DNA from: Extibacter muris
Lineage (GTDB): Bacteria; Bacillota; Clostridia; Lachnospirales; Lachnospiraceae
Assembly: GCF_004345005.1 (NCBI RefSeq)
Contig: NZ_SMMX01000003.1
Location: 1 to 64,000, forward strand
DNA: 64,000 bases
Reading direction: 5' to 3'
Shown here: positions 50,412 through 59,281 of the stretch, piece by piece
How positions within the stretch are numbered: the stretch's first letter is position 1
How the letters are laid out: each line of letters begins with the position of its first letter
The notes under the pieces: model-generated
The model's database searches: none
The model's input: the letters and a program-made list of their open reading frames with translations, nothing else
What the model was told of the DNA's origin: nothing
Program-made: the position numbers and the translations under genes

Positions 50412-50522
50412 GCTTACTGTAAGAGGGCTGTAGGGTTTTGATGCTATCCTTTTACTACGGTGAGGCATACGGAAGACAAAACAGTGTGCTGATCCGAAAT
50501 ATTTTGAAAGGGGTTCTTACCT

Positions 50523-51206
50523 ATGAATTTATTAGAAGTCCATCATATATGTAAGACTTATGGCAGCGGTGAAACCGCTGTAAATGCACTGAAAGATGTC
50601 AGCTTTTCTGTTCCGAAAGGAGAATATGTAGCGATTGTCGGCGAATCCGGATCCGGCAAAAGTACACTTTTAAATATGCTGGGGGCGCTTGACACGCCTA
50701 CATCCGGCAAGGTACGGATTGATGGCAAGGATATTTTTACGATGAAAGAAAAGGAGCTGACAGTTTTCCGCCGCCGGAATATCGGTTTCATTTTTCAGGG
50801 ATTCAATCTGATTCCGGAGCTGACGGTTGAGCAGAATATGATTTTCCCGGTACTGCTGGACTATCAGAAACCAAATAAAAAATATCTGGAAGAACTGCTT
50901 GAGGTGCTGAATCTGAAAGGACGCAGAAACCATCTTCCAAACCAGTTATCTGGCGGCCAGCAGCAGAGAGTAGCCATCGGCCGTGCGCTTATCACACGTC
51001 CGTCCTTGATTCTTGCAGACGAGCCGACTGGAAATTTGGATTCTCAAAACAGCAGTGAGGTTATTGCGCTTCTAAAAGAAGCTTCCAAGATGTATGAGCA
51101 GACCATTATCATGATTACACATAATAACAGTATTGCACAGACCGCAGACCGGGTATTGCAGGTAATGGATGGTGTACTAACTGATCTGGGGAGGTGCCGT
51201 GAATGA
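50523..51206 (+). CDS. ABC transporter ATPase, peptide-antibiotic type
   Basis: 227 residues: Walker [11 protein letters not shown]-loop [10 protein letters not shown], signature [15 protein letters not shown], Walker [14 protein letters not shown], switch His ITHNN. Same subfamily as the ATPase at 8857. GAAAGGGG upstream. Start of the next gene overlaps its stop by 4 bp. With the adjacent kinase/regulator this is a typical antimicrobial-peptide detoxification module. Confidence 0.9.
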   Translation: MNLLEVHHICKTYGSGETAVNALKDVSFSVPKGEYVAIVGESGSGKSTLLNMLGALDTPTSGKVRIDGKDIFTMKEKELTVFRRRNIGFIFQGFNLIPELTVEQNMIFPVLLDYQKPNKKYLEELLEVLNLKGRRNHLPNQLSGGQQQRVAIGRALITRPSLILADEPTGNLDSQNSSEVIALLKEASKMYEQTIIMITHNNSIAQTADRVLQVMDGVLTDLGRCRE

Positions 51207-53014
51207 GAAGTTATCTTAGCCTTATCCCGATCTCCGCAAAGGTCCGCAGACGGCAGAACCGTATGACGCTTCTATGTATTATCTTTGCTGTGTTCATGGT
51301 TACGGCAGTATTTAGTATGGCAGAGATGGGCGCCAGAATGGAACAGGCAAGGCTATTGGAGAAACATGGCAGCCTGTCCTTTCAGGAGTTGTTCAGCAGT
51401 GAGATGGGGCAATCACTGATCCTGATAGCGGGAGTGTTATTCTTTCTGATTTTGATTGCCGGCGTATTGATGATTTCGAGCAGCATGAACAGCATTGTCG
51501 CTCAGAGAACAAAGTTCTTTGGAATGATGCGCTGTATCGGAATGAGCAGAGAACAAATTATTCGCTTTGTGAGACTGGAAGCTTTGAATTGGTGTAAAAC
51601 AGCGGTTCCCATTGGTTTAGGACTTGGAATTGTCACTACCTGGGGACTGTGTGCAGCTTTGCGGTTTCTTGTTGGCGAAGAGTTTTCCGAGATTCCTCTT
51701 TTCAGGGTCAGCATCATTGGGATTGTCAGCGGTATTATCGTTGGTGTTGTGACAGTATTATTTGCGGCGAGTTCCCCATCTAAACGGGCGGCAAAGGTGT
51801 CTCCTATTACGGCGGTTTCAGGCAATTCTGAAAGTAACAAAAAGGTACGTCGTTCCGTAAACACCCGGATTTCAAAAATTGAGACTGCGCTGGGGATTCA
51901 CCATGCGGCTTCCGTGAAGAAAAACCTGATCCTGATGACGGGATCCTTTGCCCTCAGCATTATCCTGTTTTTAAGCTTTTCCGTTCTGATTGATTTTGTC
52001 AATCATTTGATGCCCCAATCCGCCGCAGCTGCTGATATAAGTATTTCAAGCAGTGATGGCGTTAATTCCATCAACAACAGTTTGGCGGACACGATCAGCA
52101 GCATGGAAGGTGTAAAACAAGTCTATGGCCGCAGGAGTGCCTTTGATATCCCCGCAGGATTAAATGGTGACACGACGCTTTCCGGCACAATTGACGTGAT
52201 TTCTTTCGATGATTTCGATCTGGAGTGTCTGGAAAAAGACGGTATGCTGCAGCGGGGCAGCAATTTGTCAGATATTTATGGGAACAGCCATTATGCCCTT
52301 GCAACATGGGATCGAAGCTGTTCCTGGAAAATTGGAGATAAAATTCTGGTCGGGGATGAAGAACTTGAAATTGCCGGATTGCTAAAACATGATTTATTTA
52401 GCAGTGATGGTCTTACAGGTGGAAAGATGACCCTCATAACCTCCGGTGAAACCTTTGCTCGTTTGATGGGTGAAACCGACTATTCACTTCTCATGGTACA
52501 GATGGAGCGTGATGCAACGGATACAAATGTCCAGGCGATTTCTGACACGGTAGGAAATGATTATCGTTTTAGCGATAAGCGCGATGAGCAGACAGGCGGA
52601 ACATATCTGGCATTTGTTGCCTGTGTCTACGGCTTTCTGGCAATTATCACATTAGTTACGGTGCTGAACATTGTCAACAGTATTTCCATGAGCGTATCGG
52701 CAAGGATGAAGCAATATGGGGCAATGCGTGCGGTGGGAATGGATGATCGCCAGATTTCAAAGATGATTACTGCAGAAGCATTTACCTATGCTTTTTGGGG
52801 ATGTGTAGTCGGGTGCGGGATTGGATTGCCTTTTAGCAAGCTGCTATACGATTTCCTCATTACAGAGCATTTCAGTTATGCAGTGTGGAGTTTTCCGGTA
52901 TCTCTGGTGGCAATCATCATTTTGTTTGTTGTGCTTGCGGCAGTTTTGGCAGTGCACGCTCCAACCAAAAGGATACGTAATATGGAAATCACAGAAACGA
53001 TAAACGATCTGTGA
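51203..53014 (+). CDS. FtsX-type ABC permease, peptide-antibiotic type
   Basis: 603 residues. One helix at about 22-42, an FtsX triad about 75-200 (AQRTKFFGMMRCIGMSREQ), a helix near 252-272, an extracytoplasmic domain about 280-475, and a C-terminal FtsX triad about 475-595 (SARMKQYGAMRAVGMDDRQ). Pairs with the ATPase before it. The N-terminal extracytoplasmic region is very short, which may be natural for this clostridial group. No break seen. Confidence 0.85.
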   Translation: MRSYLSLIPISAKVRRRQNRMTLLCIIFAVFMVTAVFSMAEMGARMEQARLLEKHGSLSFQELFSSEMGQSLILIAGVLFFLILIAGVLMISSSMNSIVAQRTKFFGMMRCIGMSREQIIRFVRLEALNWCKTAVPIGLGLGIVTTWGLCAALRFLVGEEFSEIPLFRVSIIGIVSGIIVGVVTVLFAASSPSKRAAKVSPITAVSGNSESNKKVRRSVNTRISKIETALGIHHAASVKKNLILMTGSFALSIILFLSFSVLIDFVNHLMPQSAAAADISISSSDGVNSINNSLADTISSMEGVKQVYGRRSAFDIPAGLNGDTTLSGTIDVISFDDFDLECLEKDGMLQRGSNLSDIYGNSHYALATWDRSCSWKIGDKILVGDEELEIAGLLKHDLFSSDGLTGGKMTLITSGETFARLMGETDYSLLMVQMERDATDTNVQAISDTVGNDYRFSDKRDEQTGGTYLAFVACVYGFLAIITLVTVLNIVNSISMSVSARMKQYGAMRAVGMDDRQISKMITAEAFTYAFWGCVVGCGIGLPFSKLLYDFLITEHFSYAVWSFPVSLVAIIILFVVLAAVLAVHAPTKRIRNMEITETINDL

Positions 53015-53031
53015 GTGAGTGGAAGAGAAAA

Positions 53032-53065
53032 GCGGTACAGTGGAAAGAAAAGGCCACTGTACCGC
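53032..53065 (+). terminator. Perfect 12-bp hairpin after the permease gene
   Basis: GCGGTACAGTGG (53032-53043) with CCACTGTACCGC (53054-53065). Only a weak T-rich tract follows. Confidence 0.65.
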
Positions 53066-53176
53066 AGAGTATTTTATATACCGGTTTTAGGATTGGATGA
53101 GGAACATGAAAGATAAGACCTGTATTTTAGAAGGAACCATTCAGCGAGTAAAGGAAATGGCTGTTACGGTATCCGG

Positions 53177-53389
53177 GAGGCTGCTATAGGATATTTTGGA
53201 AAAGAACCATCCGAATTAAGCGATTATGAATGTGCGGTATTGGCGGGACTTCCCAATGCCCCGTCCATTTATTCTTTGGACGAAAATAAGGAACTGGCTT
53301 TACAGAGGGTGGGGCAAGTGCTGCAAAGCATGGTAAGAAACAGGGTAATCACACAGGAAGAAGCCGATAGGATAGCGATAGGGAATTAG
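53177..53389 (+). pseudogene. Penicillin-binding protein glycosyltransferase fragment
   Basis: 70 codons, no start: EAAIGYFGKEPSELSDYECA, VLAGLPNAPSIYSLDEN, LQRVGQVLQSMVRNRVI, EEADRIAIGN. This is the end of a GT51 transglycosylase domain of class A PBPs (AAxxYFGK...LxExAxLAGLPxAPxxYsP). A 27-codon frame from 53106 (MKDKTCILEGTIQRVKEM...) is joined just before it and is of another origin. Both pieces are debris. Confidence 0.75.
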
Positions 53390-53436
53390 GGAGATGGATA
53401 CAAATGCCTTAATTTCATATAGGTTGGCATCCCCTC

Positions 53437-53464
53437 TTGAAAATCCGTATAGATATGCTAAACT
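53437..53464 (+). promoter_or_regulatory. Promoter of the vat leader
   Basis: TTGAAA (53437-53442), 16-bp spacer, TAAACT (53459-53464) preceded by an extended TG. A similar promoter, TTGAAA-N17-TATACT with shared flanks, lies after the gene at 54217-54245. Confidence 0.55.
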
Positions 53465-53482
53465 ATCTCGTGTGAGGTGAAA

Positions 53483-53524
53483 ATGATGAAGCGTTGCATT
53501 GTAGTTACCGATATAGTCGCATAA
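53483..53524 (+). CDS. 13-residue leader peptide of the vat gene
   Basis: GAGGTG ribosome site, ATG 53483, MMKRCIVVTDIVA, TAA 53522. Its Thr-Asp-Ile-Val codons form the left arm of the hairpin that encloses the vat ribosome site, the layout of translational attenuators of erm and cat genes. Confidence 0.7.
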   Translation: MMKRCIVVTDIVA

Positions 53525-53562
53525 TACAAAACATTAGGAGGATTTCAAAATGACTATATCGG
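53508..53562 (+). promoter_or_regulatory. Attenuator hairpin sequestering vat translation start
   Basis: CCGATATAGTC (53508-53518) is perfectly complementary to GACTATATCGG (53552-53562). The loop contains AGGAGG (53536-53541) and the right arm starts inside the ATG codon region (ATG 53550). A ribosome stalled on the leader peptide would cover the left arm and free the start site. Confidence 0.75.
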
Positions 53563-54179
53563 ACAATAAAGTATATCCACGCTCAGAGGATAAAGAAACT
53601 GTTTACTTAAAAAGTGTTGTAACAAATCCAAACATTATCATTGGCGATTTCACCATTTATAATGATTTCGTCAATGATCCGCAGATGTTTGAAAAAAATA
53701 ACGTGTTGTATCACTACTCTATCAATCACGACCGGCTTATCATAGGGAAGTTCTGTTCCATAGCCTGTGGGGCGCGATTTTTATTCAATAGCGCTAACCA
53801 TACGCAGGCATCCCTTTCTACCTATCCATTTCCTATCTTTTTCGAGGAATGGGATCTGGATATCGAAGATGTAGCTACAGCATGGGACAATAAAGGTGAT
53901 ATTGTCATAGGAAATGATGTTTGGATTGGATATGAGGCGGTAATTATGTCTGGCGTTACCATCGGGGACGGTGCCATCATCGGTACTCGTGCTGTCGTTA
54001 CAAAAGACGTGCCGCCATATACTATTGTCGGCGGCATTCCTGCAAATGTAATTCGCAGGCGGTTTTCAGATAAAACGATTGACTTCTTGAACGAATTGAA
54101 ATGGTGGGATTGGTCAATAGAGAAGATTGCAGAAAACATTGCGGCTATAAAATCAGGTGATATTGATAATTTAGGATAG
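53550..54179 (+). CDS. vat: Vat-type xenobiotic acetyltransferase (streptogramin A)
   Basis: 209 residues, left-handed beta-helix hexapeptide-repeat acetyltransferase. Matches the xenobiotic acetyltransferase group: VLYHYSINHDRLIIGKFCSI, FNSANHTQAS (catalytic His), STYPFPIF, IVIGNDVWIGYEAVIMSGV, then WWDWSIEKI near the end. The YHY and NHxxLxIGKFCSI pattern is closer to Vat (streptogramin A) than to CatB, though type B chloramphenicol acetyltransferase remains possible. Controlled by the leader peptide and hairpin upstream, which supports a ribosome-targeting drug as substrate. Confidence 0.75.
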   Translation: MTISDNKVYPRSEDKETVYLKSVVTNPNIIIGDFTIYNDFVNDPQMFEKNNVLYHYSINHDRLIIGKFCSIACGARFLFNSANHTQASLSTYPFPIFFEEWDLDIEDVATAWDNKGDIVIGNDVWIGYEAVIMSGVTIGDGAIIGTRAVVTKDVPPYTIVGGIPANVIRRRFSDKTIDFLNELKWWDWSIEKIAENIAAIKSGDIDNLG

Positions 54180-54216
54180 AGCTTAGTGGGGAGATTCGCT
54201 AAATCATTCCCACCAC

Positions 54217-54245
54217 TTGAAAATCTGAAATAGATATGTTATACT
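54217..54245 (+). promoter_or_regulatory. Promoter downstream of vat, related to the vat promoter
   Basis: TTGAAA (54217-54222), 17-bp spacer, TATACT (54240-54245). Shares ccc..cttgaaaatc and tagatatg with the region at 53431-53457. It now reads only into terminators. Confidence 0.6.
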
Positions 54246-54300
54246 ACCTATATCAGTATCAGTAATTGCTTTCGAGCGATTAGAGTTTTTCCGGTTACAC

Positions 54301-54337
54301 AGTGTCTGAGAGTATATACTTTCAGGCACTTTTTTTG
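54301..54337 (+). terminator. Terminator
   Basis: AGTGTCTGAGAGT (54301-54313) with ACTTTCAGGCACT (54318-54330), mostly paired, then seven T residues. Confidence 0.7.
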
Positions 54338-54439
54338 TTTCTTCTGCTTCTTTTCTAAGAAGCACAGAATGGGGAGTCCGGAGGCACAAGCCCTCCGCCC
54401 ATCTGTTACAATTTCATATCAGGCCCTCGGGCAATAAAG

Positions 54440-54505
54440 GCACTCAGAGAATTTTGGTTCTTTGGGTGCTTTTAGTTAAGAGATAAAGCACATCATTAGT
54501 GCTTT
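54440..54505 (+). terminator. Two further tandem hairpins
   Basis: GCACTCAGAGAA / TTCTTTGGGTGC (54440-54470) followed by TTTT, and AAAGCAC (54485-54491) / GTGCTTT (54499-54505). From 54180 to 54644 there is no gene, only the promoter at 54217 and these hairpins, the arrangement of an attenuated leader whose gene is lost. Confidence 0.6.
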
Positions 54506-54644
54506 ACCTTCTGCACTTATTTTGTACCAAAAATTTTTTCTATTTTTTCGGTTTCAACTTAACAAATCACACCTTGCTGTACAGATATGGTGCGGAAAGA
54601 GGAATAAACACTTTTCAAGGCATAGCTGGAAAGGGGGTGAGATT

Positions 54645-54972
54645 ATGAAACCATCTGATTTCCAGAAAACGATACAATGCCAATTTGAATGTAAGCTAAA
54701 ACGAGTTGTAAAAGGCATTGTAAAGAATTATCAGAAAGAGTTGAAACGAAGGATGAGCAAACAAGACGCTTATCAGTGGTTGGCGGATTTGATCTGCGCA
54801 CCTTTATCGGAGGCGCATATTGGCTATCTGGGCGAGTATTACTGCAAGCAGGTCATTGAGGAGAGCCGAGCCTCCTTATCAGGTGGGTATGTATTCCTAC
54901 GAGGATCTTTTCCGGATCGGCTGCATTGGGCTTTGTAAAGCAGCGTCAACAGACAAAGGAGGGACGGAATGA
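54645..54972 (+). pseudogene. Fused fragments of sigma-factor-like proteins
   Basis: AAAGGGGGTGAG and ATG 54645 start MKPSDFQKTIQCQFECKLKR, the opening of conjugative-element sigma-like proteins. After about 40 residues it changes to helical RMSKQDAYQWLADLICAPLS, and near 54885 the useful frame moves: MYSYEDLFRIGCIGLCKAAS is region 2 of a sporulation-type sigma factor, ending at TGA 54970. None of the pieces is complete. Confidence 0.6.
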
Positions 54973-54989
54973 GGACAGGCAAAACATAA

Positions 54990-55037
54990 GGGATGCTGAG
55001 AGCCTTGAGTGCTTTTTTCGGCATCCCGCTTTTTTTA
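54990..55037 (+). terminator. Terminator
   Basis: GGGATGC (54990-54996) with GCATCCC (55021-55027), followed by an eight-T run. Confidence 0.65.
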
Positions 55038-55052
55038 TTTTGGAGGCAAGTT

Positions 55053-55318
55053 ATGAATAGACGAAAAAAGACAGTTATATCATAGGAACCCGAATTTACT
55101 CCAGACTCGAAGTCGGCGACATCATTATTTTTCATCACGATTGGAAGCTGCTGGTCAAGCGCATTGCAGCAAAGGAGAGTGAACAGGTAGAGCATAACGG
55201 AGCCAGTCTGACAGTACCGGAAAAAAGCTATTATGTTCTTGGAGACAATGCGGAGCGTTCACTGGATTCGAGATATTGGGAAGATCCGTTTGTGAGGGAT
55301 GAAGAAATCGTGGCATGA
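55053..55318 (+). pseudogene. Signal peptidase I, C-terminal fragment
   Basis: GGAGG and ATG 55053 begin MNRRKKTVIS then stop; the following frame reads GTRIYSRLEVGDIIIFHHDW, KLLVKRIAAKESEQ (catalytic Lys box), and SYYVLGDNAERSLDSRYWED ending EEIVA, TGA 55316. These are boxes C to E of S26 signal peptidases. The membrane anchor and catalytic Ser box are deleted. Confidence 0.75.
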
Positions 55319-55319
55319 C

Positions 55320-55657
55320 CGAAAAACAAGTGTAATCCCTCTTTTTAATTTACCTTTTTTTAAGTCTTGTGCTGGAATACTTTCTATATTCCCATTATCA
55401 ATTGAGCGTAAATATTCAGCTTGTGATAAATGCAACTTTTCTCTTATTAGTGCAGACACTTTTACTGGAAATAGGTATTTGCTTTTTATTTCAAGTTCCA
55501 CATCTTCACTGGGTAGAAAGACTTCGCCAATAATTGAATATTGAGGTATATCGACTTCATCAACGCCGTTTCTGTAAAGAAAATCCATATCCATTGCATA
55601 TTTTTCTACAAGTGAATGGCTATTATTTTGAAAGTCCTCTAATTGTAGCAAATTCAA
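55320..55657 (-). CDS. Unrecognised protein, probably 3' truncated
   Basis: Minus-strand frame starting MNLLQLEDFQNNSHSLVEKY (ATG 55657) through IPQYSIIGEVFLPSEDVELE, IKSKYLFPVKVSALIREKLH and SIPAQDLKKGKLKRG. The frame continues to 55259 but its last 20 codons lie over the signal-peptidase fragment, so the natural end is lost. Composition and charge pattern look like a real protein; I cannot name the family. Confidence 0.45.
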
Positions 55658-55770
55658 TGATTGCGGAGAAATATGGGAGTGTACTCTTGCGTTCCATGAA
55701 TTATCGCAATTTAAGCAATTATATATAAGCCAAATATCTAAAGATCTCCGCCTAGCATTGACGCGAAACT

Positions 55771-55902
55771 TTCAAGGCTTATTACGATGCCAAGAGAGCG
55801 GAAGGCCGGACTCACTACAATGCCTTAGGACATTGTGCCGGCTAGCTCGTCAGAGTCATCTGGAAGATGCATACTGACGATATCGAATTCAACCTCGAAT
55901 AA
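55771..55902 (+). pseudogene. IS110-family transposase, C-terminal fragment
   Basis: FKAYYDAKRAEGRTHYNALG, HCAG, stop (TAG), LVRVIWKMHTDDIEFNLE, TAA. This is the end of an IS110-type transposase (Transposase_20 tail), with one nonsense codon. No terminal repeats can be assigned. Confidence 0.7.
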
Positions 55903-56002
55903 GAGGTCTGTATACCAATAGCGATAAATTTTTTAAATCACCTTAATAGCTGGTCTCCATCTTTGTTTTAGTTCATTAAAGAATGAGGTGGAATTTCACA
56001 AC

Positions 56003-56093
56003 TTCTTTTCATAAAAGACCGCCTTTGCTTCGATGGATAAATTGTATCATTCCATCATTTCAAACCCAACCTAATGTTCTTTTATGAAAAGAA
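56003..56093. repeat. 91-bp segment with perfect 16-bp inverted ends
   Basis: TTCTTTTCATAAAAGA (56003-56018) and TCTTTTATGAAAAGAA (56078-56093) are exact complements with 59 nt between. Could be a small MITE-like unit or a hairpin. Surrounding 55903-56100 has no gene. Confidence 0.55.
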
Positions 56094-56102
56094 TATAAGA
56101 GG

Positions 56103-56136
56103 AAGGCTGATACGGTCCTTAAACCATATCAGCCTT
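56103..56136. terminator. Bidirectional terminator
   Basis: AAGGCTGATA (56103-56112) with TATCAGCCTT (56127-56136); A-rich before and T-rich after, just past the end of the CD3324-like gene on the minus strand. Confidence 0.7.
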
Positions 56137-56139
56137 TCT

Positions 56140-56415
56140 CTAATCATTATTCCTTAACTGCCCAATAATCCGTTGAATACTTTTCAAAGATAGATAATAT
56201 TTTTTTGCTAAAGTTTCCATATCTATCCCGGCAAGATAATCTGCATAAATGTGTCTGTTTCTTTCTTGTAGTTCTTGACGGATTGAGGTTGTTTCTCCCC
56301 AGCCCTTTTTGTTATTTTCTACTCTGGGAATATAAAGAAATTCCCCGTCAACATACTCTTGAACTTTTAGCAATAAATCTTGTGGCAGAACGTGTGTTGC
56401 TTTCTTATAGCTCAT
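56140..56415 (-). CDS. CD3324-family Mor-like DNA-binding protein
   Basis: 91 residues from ATG 56415. MSYKKATHVLPQDLLLKVQE, YVDGEFLYIPRVENNKKGWG, then a C-terminal helix-turn-helix (IDMETLAKKYYLSLKSIQRI). This matches the short CD3324-type proteins of Clostridia, related to Mor/C phage activators. Regulatory role inferred. GGAGCG-type ribosome site on the minus strand. Confidence 0.75.
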   Translation of the reverse strand: MSYKKATHVLPQDLLLKVQEYVDGEFLYIPRVENNKKGWGETTSIRQELQERNRHIYADYLAGIDMETLAKKYYLSLKSIQRIIGQLRNND

Positions 56416-56915
56416 TTTTGCGCTCCTAAATAATTGTTGTACAGGAACAGCAAAGACTATCTGCAACACGTATTCAAATTTGATGGTTGCGATAGCCTTG
56501 CTTACGCACCAATAACGATAGGACTAAGCATACACACAAGCCTCCTTTTCATGGTATCATCTCATATTTTAATATTAACATAGCAGAGAGTAAAACCTCA
56601 AGTTTGTTTATTAAAAGAAAATGAGGAACGGCATTAACTATATCCTTTTACAAAGAGGATAGTGAAAACACATTATTGCAATGCCCAAAATGTGATTACA
56701 TATAAAAAACGATAAAATGGAGCAGGCAGGGATCCGTGACTACGCTTGCTCCGTTTTTGGTTTTTCAGATAGCGCAGTGTGGTGTTTGGCTGCGCCTACG
56801 GTGAAGTTTTGACCATACAAGTGATAAAAGGATAAATAAAGGACAATTGGAGAAAAGATTTAGGATTGAATAAGGGACAATAAAAAAATAAAGCAGCCAA
56901 CCCTGCGCAGCCGCT
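56416..56915. other. Gene-poor stretch with one terminator
   Basis: About 500 nt with no credible gene. A terminator-like hairpin GGAGCA (56719-56724) / TGCTCC (56747-56752) plus TTTTT lies inside, which suggests that a transcript once ended here; a short CPKCDY-like stretch near 56688 may be the last trace of its gene. Confidence 0.5.
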
Positions 56916-57230
56916 TTATTTCTTGCTATTCAGTTCCTTCATAATGCCGAGGAGATAAGCCATAGACTTGGGATCCAATTTTTTTGCTTCTTCGATAAAT
57001 TCCTGCAGAGCCTCTGGATAAGGGTTTCCTTTATCGAAGAATTCCCACGGTGTTACGCCCAAATATTCGCAGATGTAAAAAAAGGGTTGCATGGCCGGAA
57101 GTGACTTTTTATTTTCGATGTTATTGATGTAGTTGTTTGCTTGCCCCAACGACAATGACATGTCGCGTGCAGATACACCCTTTTGTGATCGCAATTTTGC
57201 CAGCCGTTCCGGGACAAAATCTTCATACAT
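56916..57230 (-). CDS. XRE-family regulator
   Basis: 104 residues from ATG 57230. Helix-turn-helix ARDMSLSLGQANNYINNIEN (about 22-41) and a C-terminal helical part (YPEALQEFIEEAKKLDPKSM). Small clostridial XRE proteins of this form often sit near resistance or mobile genes. Divergent from the SLOG gene at 57378; the shared upstream region has TTGACC and TATAAT (about 57308-57331) for the plus strand. Confidence 0.8.
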   Translation of the reverse strand: MYEDFVPERLAKLRSQKGVSARDMSLSLGQANNYINNIENKKSLPAMQPFFYICEYLGVTPWEFFDKGNPYPEALQEFIEEAKKLDPKSMAYLLGIMKELNSKK

Positions 57231-57377
57231 CGTCTTCACCTCCATTCTCTAATAGATTGTACCTCGCACATATGCTTTATTCGCAAAAATAAAAGGGGTG
57301 TTACATTGACCTGAAAAAATAAATCTATTATAATTAGGTAAGATGAAAAAATATAACTATCGAACGAAGGAGATACA

Positions 57378-57893
57378 ATGAAAGGAAAGACATGTTGTAT
57401 TACCGGGCATAGGGATGTGCCTGATAAAGAGATTAACAGCATAAAGAAAGCTCTGTATCAGGAAATAAAAAAAGCAGTGAAGAATGGCTTCACTGTCTTT
57501 CTGTCTGGTTTTGCAGATGGTGTGGATCAATATTTTGCTGAGATTGTTTTGGAACTGCAGAAAGAAAACGGGAACTTAAAACTGATTGCAGTGCTTCCAT
57601 ACCGTAGCCGTGTGAAAGGCTTGAATCGCAGGGTACAAACAAGAGCTTTGCTGAGTGCCTGCACTGAGATGGTGGTAATTTAAGAGGAATATCAGCCTAA
57701 CGTCTATTTGCAGCGCAATCGGTATTTGGTCGAGCATTCAGACCGCGTGATTGCTGTGTACGATGGGAGGGAGAAAGGCGGTACGGTGAAAACAATCCGT
57801 TTTGCACACCGCCTTCAGAAAGAGCTGCGTGAAATTCCGGTAGGATTAAACTTGGACAAAAAAAGAATAAATCTTGGATGTGATCGTGTATAG
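57378..57893 (+). pseudogene. SLOG-family (DUF1273/YpsA-like) protein with internal stop
   Basis: Start KTCCITGHRDVPDKEINSIK, then GFTVFLSGFADGVDQYFAEI and LIAVLPYRSRVKG: a Rossmann-like SLOG domain with the G-x-x-x-G-x-D nucleotide loop. An in-frame TAA (57681-57683) breaks it after EMVVI; the same frame continues EEYQPNVYLQRNRYLVEHSD, RVIAVYDGREKGGTVKTIR, the normal second half. One nonsense mutation separates it from a full 171-residue protein. Confidence 0.8.
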
Positions 57894-58017
57894 TAGAAAC
57901 GGAGTTGCAGTCTAATCAATGATAAGATAAAATTATTAAGAGTTAATCTATAGGCAAATCCCTAAGAGCGGGTTTGCAGATTAGTAAAAGAGATATGGGA
58001 AAGAAGGGAAACCAGAT

Positions 58018-58431
58018 ATGCTTGATAAAATACCAAATATGGACGATATGACCGCTTTGATTGGGCAGTCTTTATATGACGTGTGGCAAAAGCTATGCGC
58101 CACGATTGATGAAAAGTACGATATGGACCACATTTGGAACAGCGGCGGCAAAGCATGGGCCTATGAATACAAATACCGCAGAGCCGGAAAAACACTCTGC
58201 GCCCTATATGCAAGGGAGAACTGCGTTGGCTTTATGGTAATACTGGGAAAAGACGAGCGGGCGATATTTGAATCCGGTCGAAGTGAGTGTTCGGAAAGCG
58301 TCCAGAAGATTTACGATGAATCAAAAACCTATCATGATGGAAAATGGCTGATGTTTGAGCCTGTTGATACATCTTTGTTTGGAGATTTCATGCGGCTATT
58401 AGCCATTAAGAGAAGGCCAAACAGGAAATAG
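58018..58431 (+). CDS. DUF3788 family protein
   Basis: 137 residues. DVWQKLCATIDEKYDMDHIW, GKAWAYEYKYRRAGKTLCAL, VGFMVILGKDERA and the C-terminal WLMFEPVDTS match DUF3788, small soluble proteins of unknown function common in gut Firmicutes. GAAGGG upstream. No lesion. A following 13-codon frame (MAKKIDPKQT...) near 58450 is a fragment. Confidence 0.8.
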   Translation: MLDKIPNMDDMTALIGQSLYDVWQKLCATIDEKYDMDHIWNSGGKAWAYEYKYRRAGKTLCALYARENCVGFMVILGKDERAIFESGRSECSESVQKIYDESKTYHDGKWLMFEPVDTSLFGDFMRLLAIKRRPNRK

Positions 58432-58510
58432 AAGGTCGTGGAGGCGAAGATGGCAAAAAAGATAGACCCAAAACAAACAATAACTTCCTGATCTGAAGGA
58501 GAGACTTATA

Positions 58511-59137
58511 ATGACAAAAATTCTGATTCACGGTTCAGGCCATAAAGCGACAAGCTGGAATGAAACTATCTCATATATGACAAGCAATGAGGATGTTATG
58601 TGTCCAGATCTATTTGCCATCCTTGAAGAAAAAGAAATATTTTATGCAAATTTATACTCTTCATTTATAAAATATTGCGACGGAATTGAAGGTAAAATTC
58701 ATCTGTGTGGCATTTCATTGGGTGGCATTTTAGCGTTGAACTATGCTTTGGATTTTCCACAAAAGGTAAAGACTTTAGTTTTAATTGGTACGCCTCATAA
58801 GATTCCGAAGGTAGCATTTGGTATTCAAAATGTAATATTCAGATTTTTGCCAAAATCTATTTTTGAAACTATGGCATTCGATAAAAAGGGCACGTTCGCT
58901 TTAGGAAACTCTATGAAGGATTTGGATTTCACCGGCAGAGTGAATAATGTGAAGTGCCCTGCTCTTATCATTTGCGGAAAGAAGGACAGTGCGAACATAA
59001 AATCAGCATATTACTTGTCAAAAAACATAAAAAGCGCAGAATTAAAAATTATTGAAAACACTGGTCATGTTGTAAACGAAGAAACTCCAAAAACCTTAGC
59101 AAGAATATTGACAGAATACTATTCGTTAAATGATTAA
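58511..59137 (+). CDS. Alpha/beta hydrolase
   Basis: 208 residues. Oxyanion HGSGHKATSW, nucleophile elbow LCGISLGGIL (Ser about 73), acid in ICGKKDSANI and catalytic His in ENTGHVVNEE near the C-terminus: a complete triad. Short lid region. Substrate unknown; esterase or lactonase possible. AAGGAGAG precedes ATG. Intact, and not obviously linked to dfrF downstream. Confidence 0.85.
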   Translation: MTKILIHGSGHKATSWNETISYMTSNEDVMCPDLFAILEEKEIFYANLYSSFIKYCDGIEGKIHLCGISLGGILALNYALDFPQKVKTLVLIGTPHKIPKVAFGIQNVIFRFLPKSIFETMAFDKKGTFALGNSMKDLDFTGRVNNVKCPALIICGKKDSANIKSAYYLSKNIKSAELKIIENTGHVVNEETPKTLARILTEYYSLND

Positions 59138-59281
59138 TCAATCTTGTTGAGTAGCAAAAGTCATTTATTATCGCAGATAAAGTTATAAAGAACAAAGGGA
59201 GATGGCGAACCTGCAAAATGAAATCGACGTATTGTAATAGAGAAATAAAAAAATTTTAATATTTATCGGAAGGACTAAAAA

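Noticed and set aside
51203..53014. Internal deletion in the ABC permease because of its short first extracytoplasmic domain
   Set aside because: The transition MEQARLLEKHGSLSFQELF looks natural for this clostridial group and all FtsX segments are complete.
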